A stretch of DNA of 64,000 nucleotides. It comes from Rhizobium terrae (lineage in GTDB: Bacteria; Pseudomonadota; Alphaproteobacteria; Rhizobiales; Rhizobiaceae). Position numbers and translations under genes: made by a program. The notes under the pieces were generated by a model that searched no databases, was not told where the DNA came from, and worked only from the letters and a program-made list of their open reading frames with translations. Positions 43,480 through 52,286 of the stretch are shown piece by piece (the stretch's first letter is position 1; every line of letters begins with the position of its first letter). Location of the stretch: assembly GCF_003425685.1 (NCBI RefSeq), contig NZ_QJKM01000011.1, positions 186,001-250,000 on the forward strand, given 5' to 3'.

Positions 43480-44355
43480 TCACACTTCCTCAAAACTCAG
43501 CCCCCATTCCTCCTCCCCGTACCACTCACCCTCCCCCGGCGGCTCCCGCCAGCGGAAACTGCGGATCTGGTGGCCCTGACGGCTGCGGAAAGCTTCCGTC
43601 AGCCCTTCGTGCCGCCCGGCCGGTGTCGGGGCCTGCCCCTCCGCCCAGACGAAGGAAACAGGCTGGAGGAAGCGGGCGCCGAAACGTCCTCCGCCCCGCC
43701 GGTCGATCATCAGGAAAGCGGCGGCGCGGGTGAAGCCGCTGCGCCTGCCGCCTTCCATCCCCGGGATGCCGAGCGGAAACAGCAGCCGGCCGGAGACGGC
43801 CAGGTTGTCGATCCAGGCTTCCGGCGGATGGTCGAGAGCGAAATTGGCGTAGATGACGTCGGTATCCTCCTGCGGCCATTCGGTCGCGTCGCCCTGCACC
43901 ACCTCGACATGCGGGTAGCCGGCGAGGTTTTCCCGCGCCTTTTCGGCAAGCGCCCGGTCATATTCGACCGCAACGACCCTGCCCGACGGCCCGACCAGCT
44001 CGGCGAGGATCGCCGAATAATATCCCGAGCCGGCGCCGAGATGGGCGACCGTCTCGCCCTCCCTGACGCCGAGCGCATGCAGGGCACCGGCATGCAGCGA
44101 GGGCATGCCGTTGTTGACGCCCCGCGCCGTGTCGAGCCCGACGAGGATATCCTGATAAAGCACGCGCGGATCTTCGGAAGCGAGCGACCGGTAGCCCTGG
44201 AAGTCGCTATAGACCCAGGGCGGCGGCCCGATGAATTTTTCCCGCGAAACTTTCGCGAAAGCGGCCAGCAGCCTGTCGTCCTGGGCGACACCGGCCTTGG
44301 CCAAAATCTGCCGCGCATAGAGTTGCCGGTGCGGCGCCTCGTCCTCGAAAGCCAT
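43480..44355 (-). CDS. Protein-L-isoaspartate O-methyltransferase-like protein
   Basis: 291 residues from the ATG at 44355, chosen because GGAGGAAGGA precedes it; the frame is open to 44388. SAM-binding motif VAHLGAGSGYYSAILAEL with VVAVEYD, and the PCMT N-terminus with DRLLAAFAKVSREKFI. The family repairs isoaspartyl residues, but the C-terminal ~80 residues (GGRRSGFTRAAAFLMI, then GRFGARFLQPV) are not standard PCMT, so the substrate may differ. Confidence 0.8.
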   Translation of the reverse strand: MAFEDEAPHRQLYARQILAKAGVAQDDRLLAAFAKVSREKFIGPPPWVYSDFQGYRSLASEDPRVLYQDILVGLDTARGVNNGMPSLHAGALHALGVREGETVAHLGAGSGYYSAILAELVGPSGRVVAVEYDRALAEKARENLAGYPHVEVVQGDATEWPQEDTDVIYANFALDHPPEAWIDNLAVSGRLLFPLGIPGMEGGRRSGFTRAAAFLMIDRRGGGRFGARFLQPVSFVWAEGQAPTPAGRHEGLTEAFRSRQGHQIRSFRWREPPGEGEWYGEEEWGLSFEEV

Positions 44356-44622
44356 TCCTTCCTCCAATCCTGACCTGCGGGCCATCATCCATATGCCACC
44401 TGACGGGATCGCGACAGGTCATGGATGCTTCACCGAAATGAATTGGTTCGGTCCGGCCTCTTCCATTAGAGCAGGCTATAACCAGAACGGCATGACGGAA
44501 ATACCCGATGGCCATGCCGGTGCCGGCGGACGGCAAAATAGGTGAAGCCTAAAGGAATTCGATTGGCAGGCCTCCGGAGGGCCGCTACTAATGCTGCATT
44601 GCATCATCGACCGGATCTTTCC

Positions 44623-45534
44623 ATGACAACCGAGACAGGAACCCTCCCCGTCATCCGGGATGACGGCCGCAAAGGCTTCATTCTGGTCCTGCTGGTCTAT
44701 GTCATCTGGGGCTTCATGCCGCTCTACATGAAGGCGCTCGCACATATTCCGCCGCTGGAATTCATCGCCCATCGCGTGGTCTGGGGCGTGCCGGTCGCCG
44801 GCGCGATGCTGGTCTGGCGCCGCCGGACGAAGGATGTGGTGGACGCCCTGCGTTCGCCGCGGACGCTGGCGATGGCGATGCTGACCGCGATCCTGATCTC
44901 CATCAACACCGGAACCTATCTCTGGGCGGTCAATGCCGGCCGCGCGCTGGAGGGCGCGCTCGGCTATTTCATCAATCCGCTGTTCAGCGTGCTGCTCGGC
45001 GCCGTCTTCCTCAAGGAAAAGCTGTCCGTTGTCCAGATATGCGCGGTCGCGCTCGCCGCCATCGGCGTCGGCACCCTGACGGTGGACATGGGACACCTGC
45101 CCTGGGTGGCGCTCACCATGGCGTTCAGCTGGGGGTTCTACGGCTTCTTCCGCAAAACGCTGCCGATCGGGCCGAACCAGGGTTTCTTCCTGGAAGTCCT
45201 GCTGCTTTCCGTGATCGGCCTGCCCTACATGATCTGGCTGGAAGCCTCCGGACGGGGGCATCTTTTCAACGGCAGCCCCTCGGACGTGGCGCTGCTCCTC
45301 AGCGTCGGCCTCGTCACCGCCATTCCGCTGATGATCTTCGCGACCGGCGCGAAACTGCTGCGGCTGTCGACCGTCGGCATCATGCAATACATCACCCCGA
45401 CGATCGTTTTCCTCATCGCCGTCTTTGTCTTCCACGAGCCGCTCAGCCTGGTGAAGCTCGGCTCCTTCGTGCTCATCTGGACGGCGCTCGCCCTTTATAC
45501 GGCGTCGATACTGATGCGACTGCGCGGCCGCTAG
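44623..45534 (+). CDS. rarD: EamA-family transporter RarD
   Basis: 303 residues from ATG 44623, ten predicted helices. VYVIWGFMPLYMKALAHIPP and EFIAHRVVWGVP are the RarD signature; a duplicated EamA layout is visible. Members are inner-membrane DMT exporters of unknown substrate, first linked to chloramphenicol sensitivity. An upstream start at 44542 is not supported by homology. Confidence 0.9.
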   Translation: MTTETGTLPVIRDDGRKGFILVLLVYVIWGFMPLYMKALAHIPPLEFIAHRVVWGVPVAGAMLVWRRRTKDVVDALRSPRTLAMAMLTAILISINTGTYLWAVNAGRALEGALGYFINPLFSVLLGAVFLKEKLSVVQICAVALAAIGVGTLTVDMGHLPWVALTMAFSWGFYGFFRKTLPIGPNQGFFLEVLLLSVIGLPYMIWLEASGRGHLFNGSPSDVALLLSVGLVTAIPLMIFATGAKLLRLSTVGIMQYITPTIVFLIAVFVFHEPLSLVKLGSFVLIWTALALYTASILMRLRGR

Positions 45535-45554
45535 AGCATTTCCGGAGAACTCCC

Positions 45555-45884
45555 ATGAAGATGAAAGACATTCCCTTCGGCACGACGGACTGGAACGAGG
45601 TGCCGAAGACGGAGCACAAGGGCGAGGCCGGCCTCGCCACCTGGCAGACTCGCCATTTCGGCGGCATCCGGGTGCGGATGGTGGAATATACGCCGGGCTA
45701 TCTGGCCGACCACTGGTGCGTCAAGGGCCATATCCTTCTCTGCCTTGAAGGCGAGCTCCGGACGGAACTCGCCGACGGACGCGTCTTCACGTTGAAGCCC
45801 GGCATGAGCTACCAGGTGGCCGACGATGCCGAGCCGCACCGCTCCTCGACCGCGGCCGGCGCGAAACTCTTCATCGTCGATTAA
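45555..45884 (+). CDS. Cupin protein with DHWC (DHCW-type) motif
   Basis: 109 residues from ATG 45555, 20 bases after rarD. One cupin barrel: GGIRVRMVEYTPGYLADHWC, GHILLCLEGEL (metal His/Glu), and DAEPHRSSTAAGAKLFIVD. The DHWC motif before KGHILL marks the small DHCW cupin group. Enzymatic role unknown. Confidence 0.85.
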   Translation: MKMKDIPFGTTDWNEVPKTEHKGEAGLATWQTRHFGGIRVRMVEYTPGYLADHWCVKGHILLCLEGELRTELADGRVFTLKPGMSYQVADDAEPHRSSTAAGAKLFIVD

Positions 45885-45952
45885 CCTGCGGCGAAGCCGT
45901 CAGACATGCGGCGAAACCGTCGGAACCGCCACAAGCCCCGGACGGAGTTCGA

Positions 45953-46558
45953 TCAGAGGCGGGAGATGACCGCATCCTCGCCGCCGGAGGGACGGAACTC
46001 CTCGCCGCGCTCGAGGATCGCCGGCACGATGTCCTCCACGTCGGCGATCACCATCGGCTGCACGAGATGGGCGCGATGGATGAAGCCCTGCTCGCGCATA
46101 TGGGTGATGAGATCCAGCATCGGGTCCCAGAAACCGCCGATATTGGCGAAGACCATCGGCTTTTCATGCCGGCCGAGCTGCGCCCAGGTCATGATCTCGA
46201 CGATCTCCTCCAGCGTGCCGATGCCGCCCGGCAGGGTCACGAAAGCGTCAGCACGCTCGAACATCTTGTGCTTGCGCTGATGCATGTCCTCGGTCACAAT
46301 CAGCTCATCGAGCTGGCCGAGCGAGTGACGCGTCGCCTCCATATCGACGAGAAATTCAGGGATGATGCCGGTGACCTGACCGCCGTTCGCGAGCGCACCG
46401 GCCGCGACCGCACCCATGATGCCCTTGGTGCCCCCGCCATAGACCAGCCGAAGCCCGTGGGCGGCGATGGATTTTCCGAGCGCGCGGCCGGCAGCGATAT
46501 AGGCGGGATCACGTCCCGGTTGCGAACCGCAATAGACGCAGATGGATCGAATCGGCAA
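45953..46558 (-). CDS. LOG-family protein (cytokinin riboside 5'-monophosphate phosphoribohydrolase type)
   Basis: 201 residues from TTG 46558, chosen because CGGAGAA precedes it and the length then fits the family; ATG 46600 is the longer alternative. Motifs: SICVYCGSQPGRD, YGGGTKGIMGAVA and the hallmark LPGGIGTLEEIVEI. LOG enzymes release free cytokinin base or generally cleave nucleotide monophosphates. For a rhizobial host, cytokinin activation is possible but not shown. Confidence 0.9.
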   Translation of the reverse strand: MPIRSICVYCGSQPGRDPAYIAAGRALGKSIAAHGLRLVYGGGTKGIMGAVAAGALANGGQVTGIIPEFLVDMEATRHSLGQLDELIVTEDMHQRKHKMFERADAFVTLPGGIGTLEEIVEIMTWAQLGRHEKPMVFANIGGFWDPMLDLITHMREQGFIHRAHLVQPMVIADVEDIVPAILERGEEFRPSGGEDAVISRL

Positions 46559-46727
46559 GAGTTTTCTCCGTATGGCATTCCAGATGGGACGCGGCAGCAC
46601 GTCCGGCCTTCAAAATTGACGGGAAACACCCGGAAGAGCAAGGGTTTATAGTGTGAAAAGCTTGTTAAGGCGGGAGGAAAAGGTTAATCCGGATATGCGA
46701 CGGTTGTAGCCGTCGGGAGAGGCATTG

Positions 46728-48629
46728 ATGATGAAAAACCGTGCCGGCTGGCTGGCCCTGATCGTACTTGCAACAGCATCGCTGCTGATGGTCTTCTTCG
46801 TGCTGCCGAGGATTAATCAGGATGCGAAGCCGATCGGCGATGCAATCAATGCGGCCGGCAATGCCGTCAAGGACGCGGTGACCGAACCGAAGCCCGTCGC
46901 CAAGGCGCCGGAACCGGCAAAGCCGGCCGAACAGGCCGCCGCTCCCGCTGCCCCCGGCGCGACGCCGGCCGCTCCGGCTGCCTCCCAGACCGCAGCCGCT
47001 CCGCAGACCCAGCAGCCGGCCCCGCCCGCCCCGATGCCCGCCGCACCACAGCAGACCGCAAAGACGCCCTCCTTCGACGTGCTGCGCGTCGAGCCGGACG
47101 GTTCGACCGTCATCGCCGGTCGCGCCGAACCCCATTCCACGCTGGAAGTCACCGACGGTTCCTCGGTCGTCGCCAAGGTCAATGTCGGGCCGAGCGGCGA
47201 TTTTGCCGCCATTCTCGACAATCCGCTGCCGCCCGGCGACCACCAGCTCATCCTCAAGGCGACGGGCAAGGATGGCAAACCGACGATGTCTGAGGAAACC
47301 GCAACGGTTTCCGTGCCCGCCAAGGGCAGCGCCGACAAGCTGCTCGCCATGGTCACCACGCCCGGCAAGGCGAGCCGGCTGATCGCGACGCCGGCTGCCG
47401 AGGCCGCAAAGCCCGCCGCCCCGCCGACGCCGGCTGCAACAGTTCAGGCTCCGGTTGCACCGCAGGCTCCTGCGGCACCGCAGATGATGGCATCCGCGCC
47501 GGCTCAACCGGCGGCTCCGGCGGCCTCCTCGGCTCCGGCCGCGCCTTCGGCGGGCACGGCGGCCGCCTTGCCGGCACTTCCATCCGGCTCCTCCGGCCTC
47601 GTCTCCTCGGCCCCGAACATCGCGGTTTCAGCGCCGGCGGCTGCGGCTCCCGCTGCGGCCGGCGTGTCGGCGCCTGAATTGCGCGTCACCGCCGTCGAAA
47701 TCGAGGGCGCCAGGATTTTCGTCGCCGGCGCGGCCAAACCCGGCACGCCGCTGCGCGGCCAGGCCGACGGCAGGCCGATCGGCACCGCGCAGGCCGGCCA
47801 GGACGGCAGTTTCGTAATCGAGGGAACGACCGATCTGACGGTCGGCGACCACCGGATTGCCGTCGAGGCGCTCGGCGCCGGTGGCACGGTCCTGGTGCGC
47901 GTCGAGGTCCCCTTCAACCGGCCTGCCGGCGAACAGGTCGCGGCCGTCGCCGCGGCGCCGAATGCCGACGTCCTGGCGCGGATCGATGCCGGCGCCTTCG
48001 ACAAGCTGCGCAGCGACGCGGTGCGGGCCTTCAACCTGCTGCGCGGCCTTTATGACGGCGGCCGCGTGCCCTCGATGGAGCAGATGGTCGCGGCCCGTTC
48101 GGCCACCTCGATCGCCCTGAAGTCGCTGGCGGAATATCGCCTGCCGGCCGATGCCGCAGCCTCCGTGCGGACGATCGCCCAGGGTACCGCCCGGGATGCC
48201 GCCGCGGCGCTTGCAGCGCTCGACGCGTTGCCCAAGGATGTCGCCTCCGTCGGCGCCGGGCTGAAGAAGATCGGCGAGATGATCGCCAAAGCCGTCGGCC
48301 CGGTCATCGCCCAGCAGCTGCATGGTGTCGAGATCGCCGCTGCCGTCGCCACGGCAACCGACGCGAGCGGTGCGCGGACCATCCAGCAGGCGCCGCTGAC
48401 CCAGAGCGAACGCGCCTCGGTGATCATCCGCCGCGGCGATACGCTGTGGCAGATCTCCCGCCGCGTCTATGGCCAGGGCGTGCGCTATACGACGATCTAC
48501 CTCGCCAACGAAGACCAGATCCGCAATCCGGACGTCATCCAGCCCGGCCAGATCTTCGGCGTACCGGACGAAGCCCGGCCCGATTCGGAAGAACTGCACC
48601 GCCAGCGGATGATGCACCGCCGGTCGTAA
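46728..48629 (+). CDS. LysM-domain envelope protein with Pro/Ala linkers
   Basis: 633 residues from ATG 46728 (ATG 46731 and TTG 46725 adjoin; SD GGAGAGG). One N-terminal membrane helix (WLALIVLATASLLMVFFV), then long Ala/Pro-rich low-complexity linkers around residues 45-110 and 225-310. They separate two Ig-like or Big-type modules (VLRVEPDGSTVIAGRAEP; VTAVEIEGARIFVAGAA). A helical region follows. The C-terminus has one LysM (IRRGDTLWQISRRVYGQGVR, NPDVIQPGQIFGVP), which binds peptidoglycan. Likely an anchored periplasmic envelope protein. Confidence 0.85.
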   Translation: MMKNRAGWLALIVLATASLLMVFFVLPRINQDAKPIGDAINAAGNAVKDAVTEPKPVAKAPEPAKPAEQAAAPAAPGATPAAPAASQTAAAPQTQQPAPPAPMPAAPQQTAKTPSFDVLRVEPDGSTVIAGRAEPHSTLEVTDGSSVVAKVNVGPSGDFAAILDNPLPPGDHQLILKATGKDGKPTMSEETATVSVPAKGSADKLLAMVTTPGKASRLIATPAAEAAKPAAPPTPAATVQAPVAPQAPAAPQMMASAPAQPAAPAASSAPAAPSAGTAAALPALPSGSSGLVSSAPNIAVSAPAAAAPAAAGVSAPELRVTAVEIEGARIFVAGAAKPGTPLRGQADGRPIGTAQAGQDGSFVIEGTTDLTVGDHRIAVEALGAGGTVLVRVEVPFNRPAGEQVAAVAAAPNADVLARIDAGAFDKLRSDAVRAFNLLRGLYDGGRVPSMEQMVAARSATSIALKSLAEYRLPADAAASVRTIAQGTARDAAAALAALDALPKDVASVGAGLKKIGEMIAKAVGPVIAQQLHGVEIAAAVATATDASGARTIQQAPLTQSERASVIIRRGDTLWQISRRVYGQGVRYTTIYLANEDQIRNPDVIQPGQIFGVPDEARPDSEELHRQRMMHRRS

Positions 48630-49266
48630 GCAGAGAGACTTCCTCCTGCCGGCACCCTTTCACAAGCGAGGAAATGTGCTGCGGGCCGTGTTTCCCCGAA
48701 ATCCGGAAACTCACAGGCGGGCACGAACTGCGACGTCGATGAAATGCGAGGGGCATCCGCCTGTTTCCTCCTGCTGGCCGAGAGAGCGACCGGCCGGCAG
48801 CCGGGCGTTTTCACCGGGGGAGATTCCGAGGGTATCGAAAAAATAATCGCTTCTCTTCAATAGCTTAGTTTTCATTTTCATCCCCACTTCGTCCCCGCCC
48901 CCCACAGCCATCCGATAATTTCACCCGTCATCGGATGGGAAACCGGGTTCGCGAACCGGCCTCCTCCTCTGGGTTCGAAACTCGGTTTCCGGTGATGGTC
49001 GTGGACGTGGCCGAAGAGGGCTCGCAAATCCTGTGAAAACCACGAAAACGGTCGGGGCAGGTGGAAGCCTGACATACCCGATACCCTGAAATACCCCGCC
49101 TGCCCCCTTCCCCGAGGCATCGCAATGCGGTGCCTGTCCAAAAGCAGAACCGCGCCGGAGTGACGATCCGGCGCGGCCGAACCTGCGTGTCCGGAGGATC
49201 GGCAAATCTCTACGACCGTCTTTTCTTCTCCATATACCGAACGCGGCAAGGCGATGCAGGGGCCTG
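48630..49266. other. 637-base gap without a supported gene, with small dyads
   Basis: Short open frames occur on both strands but none shows family resemblance or codon bias that sets it above chance. It contains a dyad CCATCCGAT...ATCGGATGG (48908-48916 and 48930-48938) and the palindrome GGTTCGCGAACC just after it. A T-loop-like GGTTCGAAAC is not part of a cloverleaf. A minus-strand frame 48711-48911 (with MKTKLLKRSDYFF) is the only weak coding candidate. Confidence 0.45.
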
Positions 49267-50211
49267 CTACTCCGCAACCACGACCAGCCGGCCGTCGCGG
49301 CGTTCGAAGACATGGTCGGACAGGAAATCGATGCCGCGCTGCTTCGCCATGTCGATCAGCCGCCGCGCGAGCTGCAGTGCGAGCGGCGCCCGGCGGTCGA
49401 TCACCGCGACCTCGTCCCGCTGGCGCAGAATAAGCAATGCGCCCGCCGGAAATGCCCGATCGACGCGGGCCCAGAATTCGTCGGTCAGCACGATGGCCGG
49501 GGAAAGCGCCGTATTGTCGCTGATCTGATAGGTGAGGATATGCTCGTTGGCCCGCTCCTCGCTAAGCTTCGACATTTCCCGAAGAATGTTTTTTCGGGCG
49601 ATCTGCCTGATCTCGTCCAGGGACCTGTCGCCGATATCGGCATGCGAGACGCCGCTCAGGCTGTGCGGCGTATCAAGCTGGTAGACGACCGCGATATCGC
49701 CGGCGAGTTCCTCCACCAGCGCATCTGCGGGAGACGAAGGCCCCGACGGCATGAGATTCTTATCCCGGAACCGGATGTTTGCGTATATCCGGTTGAAGTC
49801 GATTTCCGGTTTGCGGACGACGGCAACGATGCCCTGGACGAGATTTTCGATCGCCGCCTGGCGGTCGGCATCGTTGCGCAGCGTGTAGAGCCGGCCGTGA
49901 ACATTGGTCACGTCCACGGTAACATTGATGGTTTTCCCTGCGCTGCCGCCAAGCTCGACCCGCAGGACCGCCGGGTTGTCCGGGTCAGGTGAAATATTTT
50001 TCACCTGCGCTTCCGTGCGGAGCCGGGCGATGACCGCCTCCCGCAGTTCTCCGAGCGTTTCCGACGGCTGGCGGGAAACGGGTCGCGAAACGCCGATCTT
50101 CGACAACAGGCTCTTGAAAATGATCGCCTCCCCTCCGCTTCCCGTTTCTGCGCAGGCCGCAGCCGGCAACAATACGGCCGCAATTCGGATTGCATGTCTG
50201 ATGGTGCGCAC
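49267..50211 (-). CDS. DUF1444 (YtpQ-like) secreted protein
   Basis: 314 residues from GTG 50211, chosen because GGAG lies eight bases upstream and the protein then begins with a signal peptide (RHAIRIAAVLLPAAACAETG). The frame extends to ATG 50340, but that stretch is unlike a secreted start. The C-terminal block SDNTALSPAIVLTDEFWARV and LILRQRDEVAVI are typical of DUF1444. Function unknown; here it would be periplasmic, whereas Firmicutes members are cytoplasmic. Confidence 0.75.
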   Translation of the reverse strand: MRTIRHAIRIAAVLLPAAACAETGSGGEAIIFKSLLSKIGVSRPVSRQPSETLGELREAVIARLRTEAQVKNISPDPDNPAVLRVELGGSAGKTINVTVDVTNVHGRLYTLRNDADRQAAIENLVQGIVAVVRKPEIDFNRIYANIRFRDKNLMPSGPSSPADALVEELAGDIAVVYQLDTPHSLSGVSHADIGDRSLDEIRQIARKNILREMSKLSEERANEHILTYQISDNTALSPAIVLTDEFWARVDRAFPAGALLILRQRDEVAVIDRRAPLALQLARRLIDMAKQRGIDFLSDHVFERRDGRLVVVAE

Positions 50212-50653
50212 TGATATCTCCGACAGCTTGGAGACGATGCCCGGATGGCAGAACCCGTACGCTCCGGCCGCCCACGGATGACCTAGGGCATGACCCGCAG
50301 CGGGCAATGGCGGCAGCCCGAAGAGCGAAATTTTCATCAAAGCGTCATGTTCTCCGGATTCGAGCCCATGTGAAAGGACCGGAATCAGCTCCGCATCCGC
50401 GACTCAGGCAAGTTGCTCCAGGTCCATTCGAGGCGGCCGGAGCGACGTTTCCGCATCCCCCGCGCTGCCGGTTTGGGGGTGGCGCTCGTTTTCGGCGCAA
50501 TGTCAGCCTCAATTGCGGGATCTTTCGGGGAAATCCATCGGCGGGTCAGCTTCACGCAGGCTGCGGGGCAAATAACCGGCAGTGTCACGGCATGGCTTCA
50601 CATTATCTCCGGCTCCACCGCATGCCGCTCGATGACGCCTTGGGAGAAAAAAG
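50212..50653. other. Divergent intergenic region, 442 bases
   Basis: Lies between divergent genes, so it should hold two promoters; none could be placed with confidence. A plus-strand frame from 50413 reads a hydrophobic stretch but soon overlaps the 50654 gene in another frame and lacks any family feature. No gene supported. Confidence 0.4.
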
Positions 50654-51355
50654 ATGGTTTCAAGCATCAATACGATCCGCATGTGGTCCAGCCAGGCCGC
50701 CCTCAGCGCCTTCAAGGAAGCGACCGACACCCGCTCGTCCAGCGTCGCCTCCGGCGGCTCATCCAGCTCTTCGCTTGCCGATATCCTTTATTCCGGCAAC
50801 GACAGCGACGACGACTACGAGGATACCAAGCTGACGGCGCTGATCGCATCGCTGCAGCAGGCGAAGAACGGCATCGATCCGACCGTAAAGGACGAGGACG
50901 GGTCGGTCGACGACATGTCCAGCAAGGCCTTCATGAAGGCGCTGCGCGAGAAGCTGGAAGGCCTGAAGGACAAGCCCGATACCGCCGCCATGGCCGACAA
51001 GATGCTGAAGGCGCTCGATGCAGGAACGCTGACCGTGACCAATGCGGTCGCCGGCGAACAGGTGAAGGCCTGGGACGTGACCGACAGCAAGCAGCTTTCC
51101 GCCGCCAAGACCGAGGTCGAAAAGTCCGACTGGAGCAGTTTCCTGAAGGACCTCTTGACGCGCGACACGAGCGGCAAGTTCGTCCGCAACGCCGATTCGA
51201 GCTATATCGAGAAGGAAACCGGCGCGAGTTCCTATTTCGGCATGGTCGGCGAGGCCTATTATTACATCTCCTGGACCACGCCGCCGGCCACAACCACGCC
51301 GACCGGCACCGCGGGCTCGGGCACGGCCTCGAGCGGCAACGCCTCGACCAAGTGA
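50654..51355 (+). CDS. Hypothetical Ser/Thr-rich acidic protein
   Basis: 233 residues. N-terminal INTIRMWSSQAALSAFKEA, a Ser-rich stretch (ASGGSSSSSLADILYSG), an acidic patch SDDDYEDT, a central helical part with Lys/Asp, and a Thr/Gly/Ser-rich tail after PPATTTPTGTAG. There is no signal peptide or membrane helix. SD GGAG precedes the ATG at 50654. The N-terminal Ser-rich layout vaguely recalls structural proteins of surface appendages exported without a signal peptide, but no family is recognised. Confidence 0.65.
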   Translation: MVSSINTIRMWSSQAALSAFKEATDTRSSSVASGGSSSSSLADILYSGNDSDDDYEDTKLTALIASLQQAKNGIDPTVKDEDGSVDDMSSKAFMKALREKLEGLKDKPDTAAMADKMLKALDAGTLTVTNAVAGEQVKAWDVTDSKQLSAAKTEVEKSDWSSFLKDLLTRDTSGKFVRNADSSYIEKETGASSYFGMVGEAYYYISWTTPPATTTPTGTAGSGTASSGNASTK

Positions 51356-51542
51356 CCCCTGAACGGGCCGGCGGGGCCTTTCTCCGCCGGATGCGGGAAA
51401 GCGGAACCGAATTCTGCGGCCGATCGAGGAATCGGCACGCTTCGTCGCTCCGGATTTCGGCCCGGTCCCTGAGGAAGCGTCGCGGGGATATTGCTTTTGC
51501 CGAAAAAGCATGGCCTCCTCGCCTCCAGGCAAGGAGGCGCCC

Positions 51543-52169
51543 ATGATCGACACATCCGTATTGATGACCTATGTGGCGATCGTGCTCGGCTTCGTCTTCA
51601 TTCCAGGCCCTGCGACGCTGCTGACCGTCGCGCGGGCGACGACATCCGGCACCCGCGCCGGGCTTGCGACCGGGTTCGGCGTCGCCGTCGGCGATCTCAT
51701 CCACACGCTGATGGCGGCGGTCGGCATTTCGGCCGTCATCGCGGCCTCCGCGCTGCTCTTCAGCATCATCAAGTATATCGGCGCTGCCTATCTGATCTAT
51801 CTCGGCATCCGCGCCATCCTCACCAGGACGGCGCCGGAACTCGGCGCCGGAGCGCTTTCCGTCAGCCCGGCCAATGCCTTCCGGCAGGCGGTGCTGACCG
51901 AAGTCCTGAACCCGAAGACCGCGCTCTTCTTCCTCGCCTTCCTGCCGCAATTCGTGCATCCGGAAAACGGTCCGGCGATCCCCCAGCTCCTGATTCTCGG
52001 CTTCGTCTTCGTGGTGCTCGGCCTGTTCAGCACGGTGGTCTTCGCGATGGGCGCCGGCGGGCTCGGCAGGTTCCTGCGCCGCCATCCGGCGGTCATGAAA
52101 TGGCAGGGCAAGGTCGTGGGCGGCATCTATTGCGCGCTGGGGCTGCGGCTCGCATTGCAGCAGCGCTGA
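51543..52169 (+). CDS. LysE/RhtB-family amino-acid exporter
   Basis: 208 residues from ATG 51543, preceded by AAGGAGG. Six helices with the family signature FVFIPGPATLLTVARATTSG at the N-terminus, GFGVAVGDLIHT, and the second-half motif LTEVLNPKTALFFLAFLPQF. Exports an amino acid or derivative such as lysine or homoserine lactone; the substrate is not evident. Confidence 0.92.
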   Translation: MIDTSVLMTYVAIVLGFVFIPGPATLLTVARATTSGTRAGLATGFGVAVGDLIHTLMAAVGISAVIAASALLFSIIKYIGAAYLIYLGIRAILTRTAPELGAGALSVSPANAFRQAVLTEVLNPKTALFFLAFLPQFVHPENGPAIPQLLILGFVFVVLGLFSTVVFAMGAGGLGRFLRRHPAVMKWQGKVVGGIYCALGLRLALQQR

Positions 52170-52286
52170 ACGGCGGCTTGCGGAACGGAACTTTCATCAA
52201 ACCGTCATTGCAACATTCGCCCCCGGCCCTTATGTGCCGGGGTGGCGTTTTGACGCGCCCTTACGCGGGGTCCGGCGGAGACATTC

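Noticed and set aside
48970..48995. T-loop-like GGTTCGAAAC suggesting a tRNA
   Set aside because: No acceptor, D or anticodon stem could be drawn around it on either strand.
50413..50653. Open frame with a hydrophobic stretch upstream of the 50654 gene
   Set aside because: It runs on through the 50654 gene in another frame, with no homology and poor codon use.
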